NCBI RefSeq assembly: GCF_034274695.1
Contig: NZ_CP128362.1
Location: forward strand, 1,240,001-1,304,000
Origin: Chitinophaga sp. LS1
GTDB taxonomy: Bacteria; Bacteroidota; Bacteroidia; Chitinophagales; Chitinophagaceae
Direction of reading: 5' to 3'
Length of the DNA stretch: 64,000 bases
In this document: positions 21,400 to 29,685 of the stretch, in pieces
How positions within the stretch are numbered: the first letter of the stretch is position 1
Layout: every line of letters begins with the position of its first letter
Notes under the pieces: model-generated
Database searches by the model: none
Told to the model about the DNA's origin: nothing
Seen by the model: the letters and a program-made list of their open reading frames with translations, nothing else
Translations under genes and position numbers: made by a program

Positions 21400-21515
21400 A
21401 TATCTTGTATCCATTTGGGGACTTAAAAAGTCCCCAAATGGATACAAGATATGTGTTTAGAGATATTTCATATCTTTGTGGGGACTTAAAAAGTCCCCAA
21501 ATGGATACAAGATAT
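21400..21515 (+). promoter_or_regulatory. AbiE promoter with palindromic operator and direct repeat
   Basis: A perfect inverted repeat has 25-base arms at 21400-21424 and 21428-21452 around AAA. Its right part (37 bases, 21416-21452) is repeated exactly at 21479-21515, with a spacing of 63 bases, about six helical turns. The second copy contains the IR GGGGACTT/AAGTCCCC and overlaps the start codon. An exact -7 box TATCTTTG lies at 21471-21478, between the two sites. AbiEi antitoxins are known to autorepress by binding inverted repeats, so this is the expected operator. Confidence 0.85.
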
Positions 21516-22328
21516 AAGACTATATCAAATAAGCCGGCAGAGTTAATAAAACACTTTACTGATTTAAATCAGCCTGCTTTTACGTTTAGCGAAGCTAACG
21601 AGCTGCTAAATTCATCTTCTAAAGAAGCTGTTAAGAAACTAATGCGCGATATGGTAAAACGTGAGTTATTGTTACGTTTAAAAGATGGGGTTTATTGGAT
21701 AATTCCGTATGAACAGGAAGCAAAAAACTATTTCCCCAATTGGCATATGGTCGCAAAATACTTGGTTGGTAATAATAAGTATTATATAGGGTATTACAGT
21801 GCGATGGAAATACATAGTCTGATCACACAGCCATCATTACTGGAAAGAATTGTAGTTAATCAACAAATCAAACCATCATTACTGAAAATTAAAGATGCAA
21901 AATTTCAATTCATCTATCACAATGCAAATCATTTCTTTGGTAATAAGCAAATATGGATAGATAGTTTTAATAAAGTTAGCTGTTCCGATCTGGAAAAAAC
22001 TTTTGTCGATTGCCTCTATAAACCTGACTATGCGGGAGGTATCACCGAAATTGCAAAGGCACTATATAAATCCAGGGATAAGATAGATTACCAGAAACTT
22101 TATTTTTATTGCGAGCAGTTTAAAGCCCAGTCTGTAATTAAAAGATTAGGTTTTTTGCTGGAACTACTGGAAATTTATAATCCAATTATAGATCGCTTAC
22201 AACAATTAACATCAAAATCTATTATCCTCCTGGAGCCTTCTTATGAAAAGAAGGGTAAGTTGGTCAGTAAATGGAGCATTCAACAGAATATAGAACCAAA
22301 AGACATTACTTCACCCATATTTACGTAA
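21501..22328 (+). CDS. abiEi: AbiEi-family antitoxin, autoregulator of a type IV toxin-antitoxin system
   Basis: 275 residues from ATG 21501. The frame is open back to 21381, but that extension only translates the operator, giving a duplicated GDLKSPQMDTRY, and lies upstream of the promoter. The N-terminal part is a winged-helix domain (FTFSEANELL...KKLMRDMVKRELLLRLKDGVYWI). The remainder matches the AbiEi C-terminal antitoxin layout (YYIGYYSAMEIH, KTFVDCLYKPDYAGGI). Its stop is one base from the toxin start. In the known system the antitoxin binds DNA and also blocks toxicity of the nucleotidyltransferase without binding it tightly. The family assignment is confident. Confidence 0.88.
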   Translation: MDTRYKTISNKPAELIKHFTDLNQPAFTFSEANELLNSSSKEAVKKLMRDMVKRELLLRLKDGVYWIIPYEQEAKNYFPNWHMVAKYLVGNNKYYIGYYSAMEIHSLITQPSLLERIVVNQQIKPSLLKIKDAKFQFIYHNANHFFGNKQIWIDSFNKVSCSDLEKTFVDCLYKPDYAGGITEIAKALYKSRDKIDYQKLYFYCEQFKAQSVIKRLGFLLELLEIYNPIIDRLQQLTSKSIILLEPSYEKKGKLVSKWSIQQNIEPKDITSPIFT

Positions 22329-22329
22329 T

Positions 22330-23130
22330 ATGATTCATCCAAAAGAGATTAATGCAGTTGCGTCACAAAACAAATTAAAAGATACACAGATAGAAAAAGA
22401 CTATGTACTTAGCTGGTTATTATTTGGGATTTCGGAAAATTCTTTCTTATCCGCTAACCTGGTATTCAAAGGAGGTACCGTTCTAAAAAAAGCGTATTTC
22501 CCAGACTATCGTTTTTCTGAAGATCTGGATTTTACTTTAATAGATAATAACATTACCAATCAACAATTATTAAATGAATTTGAGAAGGTATATGCGTTTG
22601 TTAAAGAAGAAGCCAATATTACTATGCGGTTTAAAGAAAGTAATGTACATGTAAATGGAAGTATAGGATTCTATATAAATTATATTGGCCCATTGCAGGC
22701 AAATTTGAATAGTAGAGATGTGAAGATTGATATTACAAGAGGTGAGATACTTGAGTTTCCTACCGAACAGAAAAGGATCTTTATCCTATACTCCGATCTT
22801 CCGGAAGAATCGTTCTCATTACAATGCTATTCATTGTCTGAGGTGTTAATTGAAAAGATGGCTGCTTTAATGGGGCGAACAGAGCCGCGAGATTTATATG
22901 ATTTCTGGTATCTGAATGAATTAGAGCGGATAGATACTAAATATCATAAACCTGAATTTGAACGCAAAGCACGGAATAAAGGCCATAACCCAGCCGAATT
23001 TGAGAAAAGGGTTTTAGTAAAAGAAAAGAATCTGGAACAGGGCTGGCAAAGGAAACTAGAAGATCAGGTCTACGATCTGCCAAAGTTTGTTGATATTTTC
23101 CGTGAATCTAAAAGATATTTAAAATTATAA
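22330..23130 (+). CDS. abiEii: AbiEii/AbiGii-type nucleotidyltransferase toxin
   Basis: 266 residues. The nucleotidyltransferase signature is present: FKGGTVLKK at residues 47-54 followed by RFSEDLDFTL at 61-70, where the two acidic residues of DLD bind metal. A later Glu/Lys region (EKMAALMGRTEPRDLYDFWYL) is also typical. AbiEii-family toxins transfer nucleotides, in known members to tRNA, and arrest growth, which can give abortive phage resistance. The gene begins one base after the antitoxin stop. All visible key residues are intact. Confidence 0.9.
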   Translation: MIHPKEINAVASQNKLKDTQIEKDYVLSWLLFGISENSFLSANLVFKGGTVLKKAYFPDYRFSEDLDFTLIDNNITNQQLLNEFEKVYAFVKEEANITMRFKESNVHVNGSIGFYINYIGPLQANLNSRDVKIDITRGEILEFPTEQKRIFILYSDLPEESFSLQCYSLSEVLIEKMAALMGRTEPRDLYDFWYLNELERIDTKYHKPEFERKARNKGHNPAEFEKRVLVKEKNLEQGWQRKLEDQVYDLPKFVDIFRESKRYLKL

Positions 23131-23192
23131 GTTTGCTCAGTAGACTATTTTAAGCCACTTCATTGAAATATTCTAACTTATAACACTCGAGT

Positions 23193-26100
23193 ATGATGTC
23201 CTTAGAAATAACTGAAGAAAAATTAGACCTATTCCAATGTCTGTTTAAAGGAAGGGAGGATGCTTTTGCAGTTAGAAAGGAAAAAGATGGTAAGAGTGGC
23301 TATATAACTTGTTATCAGCTAGATTGGGAAGCCTATAAAACTCATAAACAGAAAGGTGGTACATTTCAGAATTTCAAAAACAAAACGTTAGTACCTCTTA
23401 CCTCCAAAGAATTTGTTAACCATCTTACAGGCGTTCAGGTAATTGGTATATATCCGTTACTTGAGAATAATACTTCCTGGTTTGTAGCCGTTGATTTTGA
23501 CGAACGTGGATGGGAAGATGAATGCCAGAAATTTTTAACAACCTGCGATCAATATAAAATACCTGCATCATTAGAACGATCAAGATCGGGAAACGGAGGA
23601 CATGTCTGGATATTCTTTACGCAACCCTACTCTGCTTATAAAAGCAGGAGAATTGTAAAACACATGCTTCAATTGGCAGGTATAATTTCGGTATTTGACA
23701 AGAAATCCAGTTTTGATAGAATATTTCCAAGTCAGGATTCTCATAGTGGGGAAGGCTTAGGAAACTTAATTGCATTACCGCTTCAAGGTCAAGCTGTCGA
23801 AAAAGGCAATTCCTGTTTCATTGATCATGGGAATTTATTACCATTAGAAAATCAATGGGTATTTCTAAGTACCATTTCAAAAATAACTATTGAAAATATC
23901 GATGCTATTTATAACCAACTGTTTGATGCTACATTGCAACAACCAGATCCTTCTATAACTATCGTAGCAAAACAGGGCTGTCTTGAGATTAGCTTAAGTA
24001 ATGTCATTACACTGAGCAGATCACAGCTTACACCGCAATTAGTAAGCTTCCTGAGAGACCATCTCAATTTCATTAATACTGATTATCTGATCAAAAAGAA
24101 AATGGGAAAATCCATTTACGGAATGGAAGCCTATTTCAAAATATTAGAGGAAAAAGGAGACAGTATTATTATTCCGCGAGGATTCATGCGTCAGTTAATA
24201 GACTATTGTAAAAAAGAAAATATACTCTATGAAATAAAAGATAAGAGAAAAAAGTATACTGAAATCAATATTCCCTCGAAAATACCACTACGCGATTATC
24301 AGAAAGCCGCAGTCGATATAACTGCGAAAAAAGAGTTTGGGATAATCGTGGCCCCTCCTGGAAATGGCAAAACGATAATTGCATTATCTATTATTGCAAA
24401 CAAAAAACAACCCGCACTAATAATAGTCTACCGTAAGCAATTGTTTGATCAATGGATGGACCGGATACAAGATTTTATGGGGATTCCGAAACATTTGGTA
24501 GGGAAAATTGTAAGTGGGGAAAGGAAAGAGGGCTTACTAATAACTATTGCAATGTTTCAAAGCCTGGAAGTAATAAATGAAAATGATCCCATCTTTGAAG
24601 CTTTTGGAACGATCATTATCGATGAATGTCATCATATACCGGCTAAAACTTTTAGAGATACAATTAAAAGATTCAATTCATTCTACCAATATGGACTTAC
24701 AGCAACTCCACTCAGAAAAAACAAAGACGAGCAATTAATGTTTTCCTTCATCGGCGAGGTTATATATGAAATGAAATCGAATAATGGAGGGGAAGTGGCG
24801 AATAATAGCCTCTCAATAATTGTCCGGGATACAGACTTGTTTGTTCCATTTGATTATAAAACAGATAAGTTTGAACCTCTAGCCCAGGTTCTCATTCATG
24901 ATTCCACAAGGAATAATCTTATAATTAATGATATCAAAAAGGAAATCGGATCCGGAAGGAAAGGGTTAATCCTTACAGAAAGAAAAAGCCATATTGATAC
25001 GCTTTGCCAATTTCTAAAACAACAATTTGAGATAATAACTTTATCTGGTGATGATAGTGAGCAATTGCGAAAATCAAAAATGAAGCAGATTGTTTCTGAA
25101 GAATTTCAAATACTAATAGCAACGGGACAGTTTATAGGAGAAGGAATAGACATAAACAATCTTGATTGTCTTTTTCTCGTATTCCCTTTTGCATTTGAGG
25201 GTAAACTAATTCAATACATAGGGCGAGTCCAACGCAGCAGCACTCCACCTATCATATATGACTACCGGGATATCAAAATTGGCTACCTGGAAAAGCTATT
25301 TAAACAAAGAAGCAAGCACTACCGCAAATTGCAAAAGTCTGGGCAATTGCAAAAACATGATGAGTTACTTCTTTTATTGGAAGGAGAAAAGGTTTATTTG
25401 AATTATAAAGAGAATGCCTTACCAATTTCTATTTTGGATCTTCCTTTTGAAATCGTAAAATTTAAAAGTGAGGTTGCCTGGAAGATAAGAATATTGAATT
25501 ACAATGAGGCGGAGGAAGAAGTATTTGCTGAAATATTAGATTATCAGGCCGAACAAAACCCATCAATGGAAACTCAACTCAGCCTAAATCTATTAGGAAT
25601 AGAAAAAATTAAATTCCGGTCAATTAATTCGGCTCATCTGCTAAGTGCAGTACAAATGAAACCTGTTAGACTCCAGGTGCCAGATATTAAAATACCATTA
25701 CCTGATAACAATAATGAAATCGAGGTGGTCAAATCTATATCAAAATCTTTAAAACTTCCTTTGGATAGTCTAAAATTTGAATATGGTTCAGTATCTTTTT
25801 CCTCTTACTTAGAAGAAGTCAATAAATATGTAGATTTTAAGATTGAAAACGATGATATCAGGCCCGAATTTGAAGTATTGAAGGATTACTTTGCCAAAGT
25901 TCTTAAGAAGAAATTATTAACAGTAATGGTAAGGATCAAATTTGACAACTCCGACATTATATTTACGGAAGCAACTTCAGATGATATTGACAAGATAAAC
26001 AGCAGTATAATTGAGAGTGTAAGATTTGAATTTGTTAAGAAAGATATTTTGGCAACCCGAAGTGCTACCAGCGATAATAGGTGTATGTCCACCATGGAGG

Positions 26101-26552
26101 ATCTTGCATTGGCTACCAATAAACCAATTACAAATTTTTTCAAATCGGACAAGGATTTATTGGATGATATTCTAAATATCAAAAAGAGTAAGCACTATTT
26201 GCAGCTTAAATATCTTTCGAAGAAACATGAAGCATCAATCTTGAAAATTCGTTTTATCCTGCAACCGCTTTCATTTATTTTTTTAGTAATGGGAGACGGG
26301 AAATACCATCTCGTATGGGAAACATTAGATAGTAACGAGGCGACTTATATCTGGCATATTAATAAAACGAAAGAAGACCTTCGTCTGGCAATTGTAATGC
26401 TAGAGGATATCTTACAAGAAATCAGGAATACAGGCAAACAGGATTATTTAAAAAGGGAAAATCCAGATTTCAGTAGAATATTCCATGAGTATTCCGACCC
26501 TAAAAAAGGATTCGTCTTATGGAAGGGACAATTAGAGGAGAGACTTACCTGA
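23193..26552 (+). CDS. Archaeo-eukaryotic-type primase fused to DEAD/DEAH helicase, TOTE conflict-system type
   Basis: 1119 residues. The N-terminal primase-like domain has the acidic pair DFD (101-103) and the GNGGHVWIFF motif (133-142), the hhDhD and sxH signatures of archaeo-eukaryotic primases. A superfamily 2 helicase follows: Walker A APPGNGKT near 386, DECHH near 475, TATPLRK near 503 and motif VI QYIGRVQR near 674. About 380 further residues at the C-terminus carry no motif I recognise. This order is that of the primase-helicase proteins placed in TOTE conflict systems, thought to act against invasive DNA. It lies 62 bases after the AbiE toxin, so the two form one defence-like module. 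Confidence 0.85.
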   Translation: MMSLEITEEKLDLFQCLFKGREDAFAVRKEKDGKSGYITCYQLDWEAYKTHKQKGGTFQNFKNKTLVPLTSKEFVNHLTGVQVIGIYPLLENNTSWFVAVDFDERGWEDECQKFLTTCDQYKIPASLERSRSGNGGHVWIFFTQPYSAYKSRRIVKHMLQLAGIISVFDKKSSFDRIFPSQDSHSGEGLGNLIALPLQGQAVEKGNSCFIDHGNLLPLENQWVFLSTISKITIENIDAIYNQLFDATLQQPDPSITIVAKQGCLEISLSNVITLSRSQLTPQLVSFLRDHLNFINTDYLIKKKMGKSIYGMEAYFKILEEKGDSIIIPRGFMRQLIDYCKKENILYEIKDKRKKYTEINIPSKIPLRDYQKAAVDITAKKEFGIIVAPPGNGKTIIALSIIANKKQPALIIVYRKQLFDQWMDRIQDFMGIPKHLVGKIVSGERKEGLLITIAMFQSLEVINENDPIFEAFGTIIIDECHHIPAKTFRDTIKRFNSFYQYGLTATPLRKNKDEQLMFSFIGEVIYEMKSNNGGEVANNSLSIIVRDTDLFVPFDYKTDKFEPLAQVLIHDSTRNNLIINDIKKEIGSGRKGLILTERKSHIDTLCQFLKQQFEIITLSGDDSEQLRKSKMKQIVSEEFQILIATGQFIGEGIDINNLDCLFLVFPFAFEGKLIQYIGRVQRSSTPPIIYDYRDIKIGYLEKLFKQRSKHYRKLQKSGQLQKHDELLLLLEGEKVYLNYKENALPISILDLPFEIVKFKSEVAWKIRILNYNEAEEEVFAEILDYQAEQNPSMETQLSLNLLGIEKIKFRSINSAHLLSAVQMKPVRLQVPDIKIPLPDNNNEIEVVKSISKSLKLPLDSLKFEYGSVSFSSYLEEVNKYVDFKIENDDIRPEFEVLKDYFAKVLKKKLLTVMVRIKFDNSDIIFTEATSDDIDKINSSIIESVRFEFVKKDILATRSATSDNRCMSTMEDLALATNKPITNFFKSDKDLLDDILNIKKSKHYLQLKYLSKKHEASILKIRFILQPLSFIFLVMGDGKYHLVWETLDSNEATYIWHINKTKEDLRLAIVMLEDILQEIRNTGKQDYLKRENPDFSRIFHEYSDPKKGFVLWKGQLEERLT

Positions 26553-26737
26553 ATATTTAAAATTTATGGCTATGCTTTTTGAGTCCTCTAGCCTATCTAT
26601 TCCAATGATGTTCATTAGCCTACCCCTAAGCCATTAAAATTACATAGTCATTAAATACTTATCCATCATTTAGAACCAACTTAATATCTGATATTAAATC
26701 AGTTGCGAAAATTCGGTCCTTTACTAAGAAATCCTTC
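26553..26737. other. Intergenic, no feature seen
   Basis: A+T-rich sequence after the primase-helicase. It lacks coding frames, a convincing terminator or RNA signatures. Confidence 0.4.
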
Positions 26738-26892
26738 GAACTAAAGAATCCTTCAAGTGCAATGACTTGAAGGATTCTTTAGTTCCTTGCGGCCCCAGGT
26801 ATCGTAACCTCGAACCAATTATACAGGATTAGTCCGATTTAGGGTGTGTCCAGGTCAAAAGACTGAATATAGTATGATAGAAGTTCGGTTAC
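26738..26892. repeat. Dispersed hairpin-plus-tag element, copy B
   Basis: A perfect 20-base-pair inverted repeat (26738-26757 and 26766-26785, loop TGCAATGA) is followed by GCGGCCCCAGGTATCG, AACCTCGAACCA and a tail ending GAAGTTCGGTTACC. The copy at 42333 shares this second type of tag almost throughout, and a fragment of the tail recurs near 30920. Confidence 0.7.
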
Positions 26893-26897
26893 CATTT

Positions 26898-26932
26898 AAA
26901 AAGGGGACCAGGTTTTCTATAGACAACCTGGT
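26898..26932 (-). terminator. Terminator of the alpha/beta hydrolase gene
   Basis: On the minus strand ACCAGGTT pairs with AACCTGGT (26907-26914 and 26925-26932), followed by CCCC and a T-run. It starts a few bases after the hydrolase stop. Confidence 0.7.
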
Positions 26933-26936
26933 AATT

Positions 26937-27683
26937 CTATTGATTATCGTCTACAACTGCTCTCAACTTATCTGCCAAATTTTCTGGTTGCTCACGCATA
27001 GCGTAGTGGCCTCCCTCTAATGTATAAATTTTCCAATTTCTTTCTTTAGCACGGTCTGTTCCCATCTTGTCTATCATGCTACTGCTTACACCGTCTTTTG
27101 TCATCGCAATAAATACTGTTTTAATTTTCTTAACTAATGGATTGCTTATTTTTAGCGGTTCAGTGAAGGTTTTCAATGATTGGGGCACATCATATTGTGT
27201 CAAGTAAGCTGGTATCACAAAGTTGCCTTTTATGTTAGGTTTCATCATTATATCCCATAATCCTCCTACTGTAGCAATGGTCTGGGCACTTTCACCATCA
27301 TTCGGAACCATTGCATCAAGATAAATAATTTCTCTGATGCGGTCTGGTAATTGCTCAGCAACACCAGCGATCACCATGCCGCCGTAACTATGACCCACTA
27401 AAATTATGTTCTGGAGATTTTCAAATTTAATAACGTTAACGATGTCGGCGATATAAGTACTAAGATTAATATTTTCGTTTGACAAGTGTGCACGTTCACC
27501 AAGTCCGGTTAGGGTTGGCCTATACACAATATCACCTTTTGCACTTAAAACCGAATCTACTTTAGCGTAGTCCCAGCCGCCATCGAAGGCACCGGGTACA
27601 AATAAGAAAATCCTGGGCTGATGCACCTGTCCAAAACAAATTGTGCTAATAGTGATGGCGAAAACCATAAGTGTTATTCTCAT
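26937..27683 (-). CDS. Secreted alpha/beta hydrolase
   Basis: 248 residues with a signal peptide (MRITLMVFAITISTICFGQ). The nucleophile elbow GHSYGG places the catalytic serine at residue 99. The oxyanion-hole region FVPGAFDGGWDY and a late histidine in GGHYAMRE (about residue 226) complete the expected triad pattern. The layout is like that of small esterases of the salicylate/methyl-ester esterase type, though the substrate cannot be told. It is divergent from an HxlR regulator with a shared operator region, so it is probably that regulator's target. Confidence 0.85.
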   Translation of the reverse strand: MRITLMVFAITISTICFGQVHQPRIFLFVPGAFDGGWDYAKVDSVLSAKGDIVYRPTLTGLGERAHLSNENINLSTYIADIVNVIKFENLQNIILVGHSYGGMVIAGVAEQLPDRIREIIYLDAMVPNDGESAQTIATVGGLWDIMMKPNIKGNFVIPAYLTQYDVPQSLKTFTEPLKISNPLVKKIKTVFIAMTKDGVSSSMIDKMGTDRAKERNWKIYTLEGGHYAMREQPENLADKLRAVVDDNQ

Positions 27684-27703
27684 GTTGCTTTGATATTTTA
27701 AGA

Positions 27704-27784
27704 TGTAAACCTATCTACATTTACTTAAGAAAAGATAGTTGTTACCTTTGGGTAAGTAGTTACCTTTGGGTGAATAGGTTTACA
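27704..27784. promoter_or_regulatory. Divergent promoter/operator between hydrolase and HxlR regulator
   Basis: On the plus strand TTG (27739-27741), 19 bases and TACCTTTG (27761-27768) form a textbook Bacteroidota promoter for the regulator. The sequence GTTACCTTTGGGT occurs twice in tandem 20 bases apart. A perfect 11-base inverted repeat (TGTAAACCTAT at 27704-27714, ATAGGTTTACA at 27774-27784) brackets the promoter region. These are good candidate HxlR binding sites for control of both genes. Confidence 0.75.
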
Positions 27785-27786
27785 AT

Positions 27787-28128
27787 ATGGAAGCAAAAGA
27801 AGTTGAATGTCAATTTGAAATGATAGCAGCGAAGGATGCGCTGGAATTAATACAAGGTAAATGGCGGATACCTATAGTCCTTTCAATCGTTTATGGTAAT
27901 AAGAGATTTGGCGAAATACAAAGGGCTATTTCAAACATATCCCCGAAGATGTTGTCACAGGAATTAAAAGTACTGGAGCAAAATAGAATTATTATACGCA
28001 AGCTTTACGACACTATGCCCATCACAGTTGAATATACCCTGACTCCTCTTGGTATATCAATGCAACCACTTTTGTTAGAATTATTAAAGTGGGGGAAAAA
28101 TTTCAGGAAAGAGATAGTAGGTAAATAA
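27787..28128 (+). CDS. HxlR-family transcriptional regulator
   Basis: 113 residues forming the usual single winged-helix domain of HxlR/MarR-like regulators. The diagnostic core is ALELIQGKWRIPIVLSI near residue 20, then RFGEIQRAISNISPKMLSQELKVLEQNRII, then YTLTPLG. Length matches the family (about 100-120 aa). It is divergent from a secreted hydrolase and preceded by tandem repeats that probably form its operator. Confidence 0.9.
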   Translation: MEAKEVECQFEMIAAKDALELIQGKWRIPIVLSIVYGNKRFGEIQRAISNISPKMLSQELKVLEQNRIIIRKLYDTMPITVEYTLTPLGISMQPLLLELLKWGKNFRKEIVGK

Positions 28129-28169
28129 TTGATAGATAATTTGTTCTTCACATGGATCATTCCAATATA

Positions 28170-28420
28170 TAAAAAGAAGCAAGTGCCAGTTCTGAAATTG
28201 AGAATGTGATTACAACTCAGGATAAACTTTATCAGGCATTATCAACTGATGCATCGATGATTGATCCTGCAACGAAGGAGGTGCTTCGCTATCGGGAAGC
28301 AGTTTTATATGGATTCAATTTTTATCAGGCAAAAAGGCTATTTAAATACCAGATTAGCACCGAATTACAAAGAACTTCATTTATATTCAATACCATGAAT
28401 AGCATCAATGAGATGTTTTA
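28170..28420 (+). pseudogene. Fragment of a Fic-family gene (N-terminal part)
   Basis: The sequence encodes EIENVITTQDKLYQALS and the following segment through YGFNFYQAKRLFKY, closely matching the middle of the Fic gene at 46822-47437. Start, HPFxxGNGR core and end are missing. The match decays after about 28355. It is a dead duplicate. Confidence 0.8.
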
Positions 28421-28450
28421 AAGTTGGTTGTAATATTTACAATTAACTTT

Positions 28451-28924
28451 CTAAAAAGTAATGATCACAGAATCTCTTCTCCTCTCCTGTGGTTGTAGCA
28501 ATTGTTGCTTCAAATATGCTGATAATCTGATAAAACTGCTATCCTTACATGCTCCTGCAACAGCATGCTGCTGATAACTTAAAAAGTAACGTGCATCATC
28601 ATTACAGCCATTATCCGGCTTTAAAGTCGTATCATTGACTACTACCGCTACCTGCTGCGTCAACTCTTTCCATATTGCACTATCAAGGGCAAAACTATAA
28701 CCATTTAAGAACGTCAGTTCATCCTTTTCTCCATGATATCCCTCTAATCCACGTTGATATCTGGAAGGTAAGGAATACACCAATACATTAACTTTTTTTC
28801 CTGCTTTACGCAATTGCACTATCAATGAAGTATCAAATGGAGAGGAACATGCATAATAGACGGTGTTAGTGTCTGAAAGCAGCTGTTTATAGGAGATTCC
28901 ATATTTCTCAGGACTGCATGTCAC
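28451..28924 (-). CDS. Hypothetical protein, possibly a 5'-truncated gene
   Basis: 157 residues from a GTG at 28924. The only upstream in-frame codons end at a TAA immediately before it. There is no signal peptide or known motif; the protein reads as soluble alpha/beta (NTVYYACSSPFDTSLIVQLR...VNVLVYSLPSR). The absence of an ATG, a promoter box or a natural N-terminus suggests the 5' end has been lost. It could be an orphan immunity protein or a metabolic fragment. Function unknown. Confidence 0.45.
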   Translation of the reverse strand: MTCSPEKYGISYKQLLSDTNTVYYACSSPFDTSLIVQLRKAGKKVNVLVYSLPSRYQRGLEGYHGEKDELTFLNGYSFALDSAIWKELTQQVAVVVNDTTLKPDNGCNDDARYFLSYQQHAVAGACKDSSFIRLSAYLKQQLLQPQERRRDSVIITF

Positions 28925-29249
28925 ATTAGAACTCGTTTACAGGAAAGTTCCTATTAGTAGAGATACTGCTTATTATATTTCGATGGCAACAGATACGACT
29001 GGAAGTCGGGTGATCTGGGCGAGCTTTTTAGGTTCTGCAATGATTTTTAAGAATGATTCAGTGTGGTTGGCTTCGCTTACCGAAAATCAAAATCCAACTG
29101 AGTTGACTCGGAAATCGCCTAAAAAACAAAACCTGCATAAGGAGCGAGGTTTCATGATGACTTGCGAAGAAAGAGGGATTTGCCCCCGAACCTGTTACCC
29201 TCAAATCATTCAGGCCATGACTGGCAAAATCCGATCTAAACGCAAAAAA

Positions 29250-29386
29250 AGCCTCCAGATTTCCCATCTGAAGGCTTTCAATTTTTTGCTAAACTATACA
29301 GTTTTTTTAGCGGGCTACAAGGGACAACTTTCGAACCTGTTTATAGAAGATTTATCTAAAATTCATGCATTTATCAGGAGAATTCA
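29250..29386. repeat. Dispersed hairpin-plus-tag element, copy C
   Basis: Hairpin AGCCTCCAGAT/ATCTGAAGGCT, a T-rich spacer, then GCGGGCTACAAGGGACA, TTTCGAACCTG and GAAGATTTATCTAAAATTCATGC. An open frame of 135 codons at 28983-29390 simply reads through this element and is not a gene. Confidence 0.7.
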
Positions 29387-29560
29387 GTGATATAACTTCG
29401 ATTGATAAAATATTATTTCGGAGTAGTTGTATTTTCTTTCAAATGATATGCAAGGTTGAAAGTTACTTCCGTTTATCTAATAAGTGCGAAAATCTGGCAT
29501 TTGCGCCTTTGCTTTTTATGGGAATAATTTTGGTAAGCATAAATGGGGTTCCCTTATTAT

Positions 29561-29683
29561 GCGGCGATTATTTAGATATTTCGCCGCAAGTATGCGGTAA
29601 ATACTCCGTACATTCGCTGCAAAACCATAAATATTATTACGAATTTACCAATATTAAGTATATTCACCGCATAATTGCGGCGA
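29561..29683 (+). promoter_or_regulatory. Candidate operator cluster upstream of the Fic gene
   Basis: Five copies of a GCGG(C/T) core lie in alternating orientation: GCGGCGA at 29561, TCGCCGC at 29581, TATGCGGT at 29591, and the palindrome CCGCATAATTGCGG at 29667-29680 running into GCGGCGA. The last ends three bases before the Fic ATG at 29686. Such G+C-rich symmetric motifs in A+T-rich DNA suggest a repressor site. The Fic protein has its own C-terminal helix-turn-helix and may bind here. Confidence 0.6.
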
Positions 29684-29685
29684 AT

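Noticed and set aside
28983..29390. 135-codon frame on the plus strand
   Set aside because: It reads through a terminator hairpin and dispersed tag element C; no protein family or promoter.
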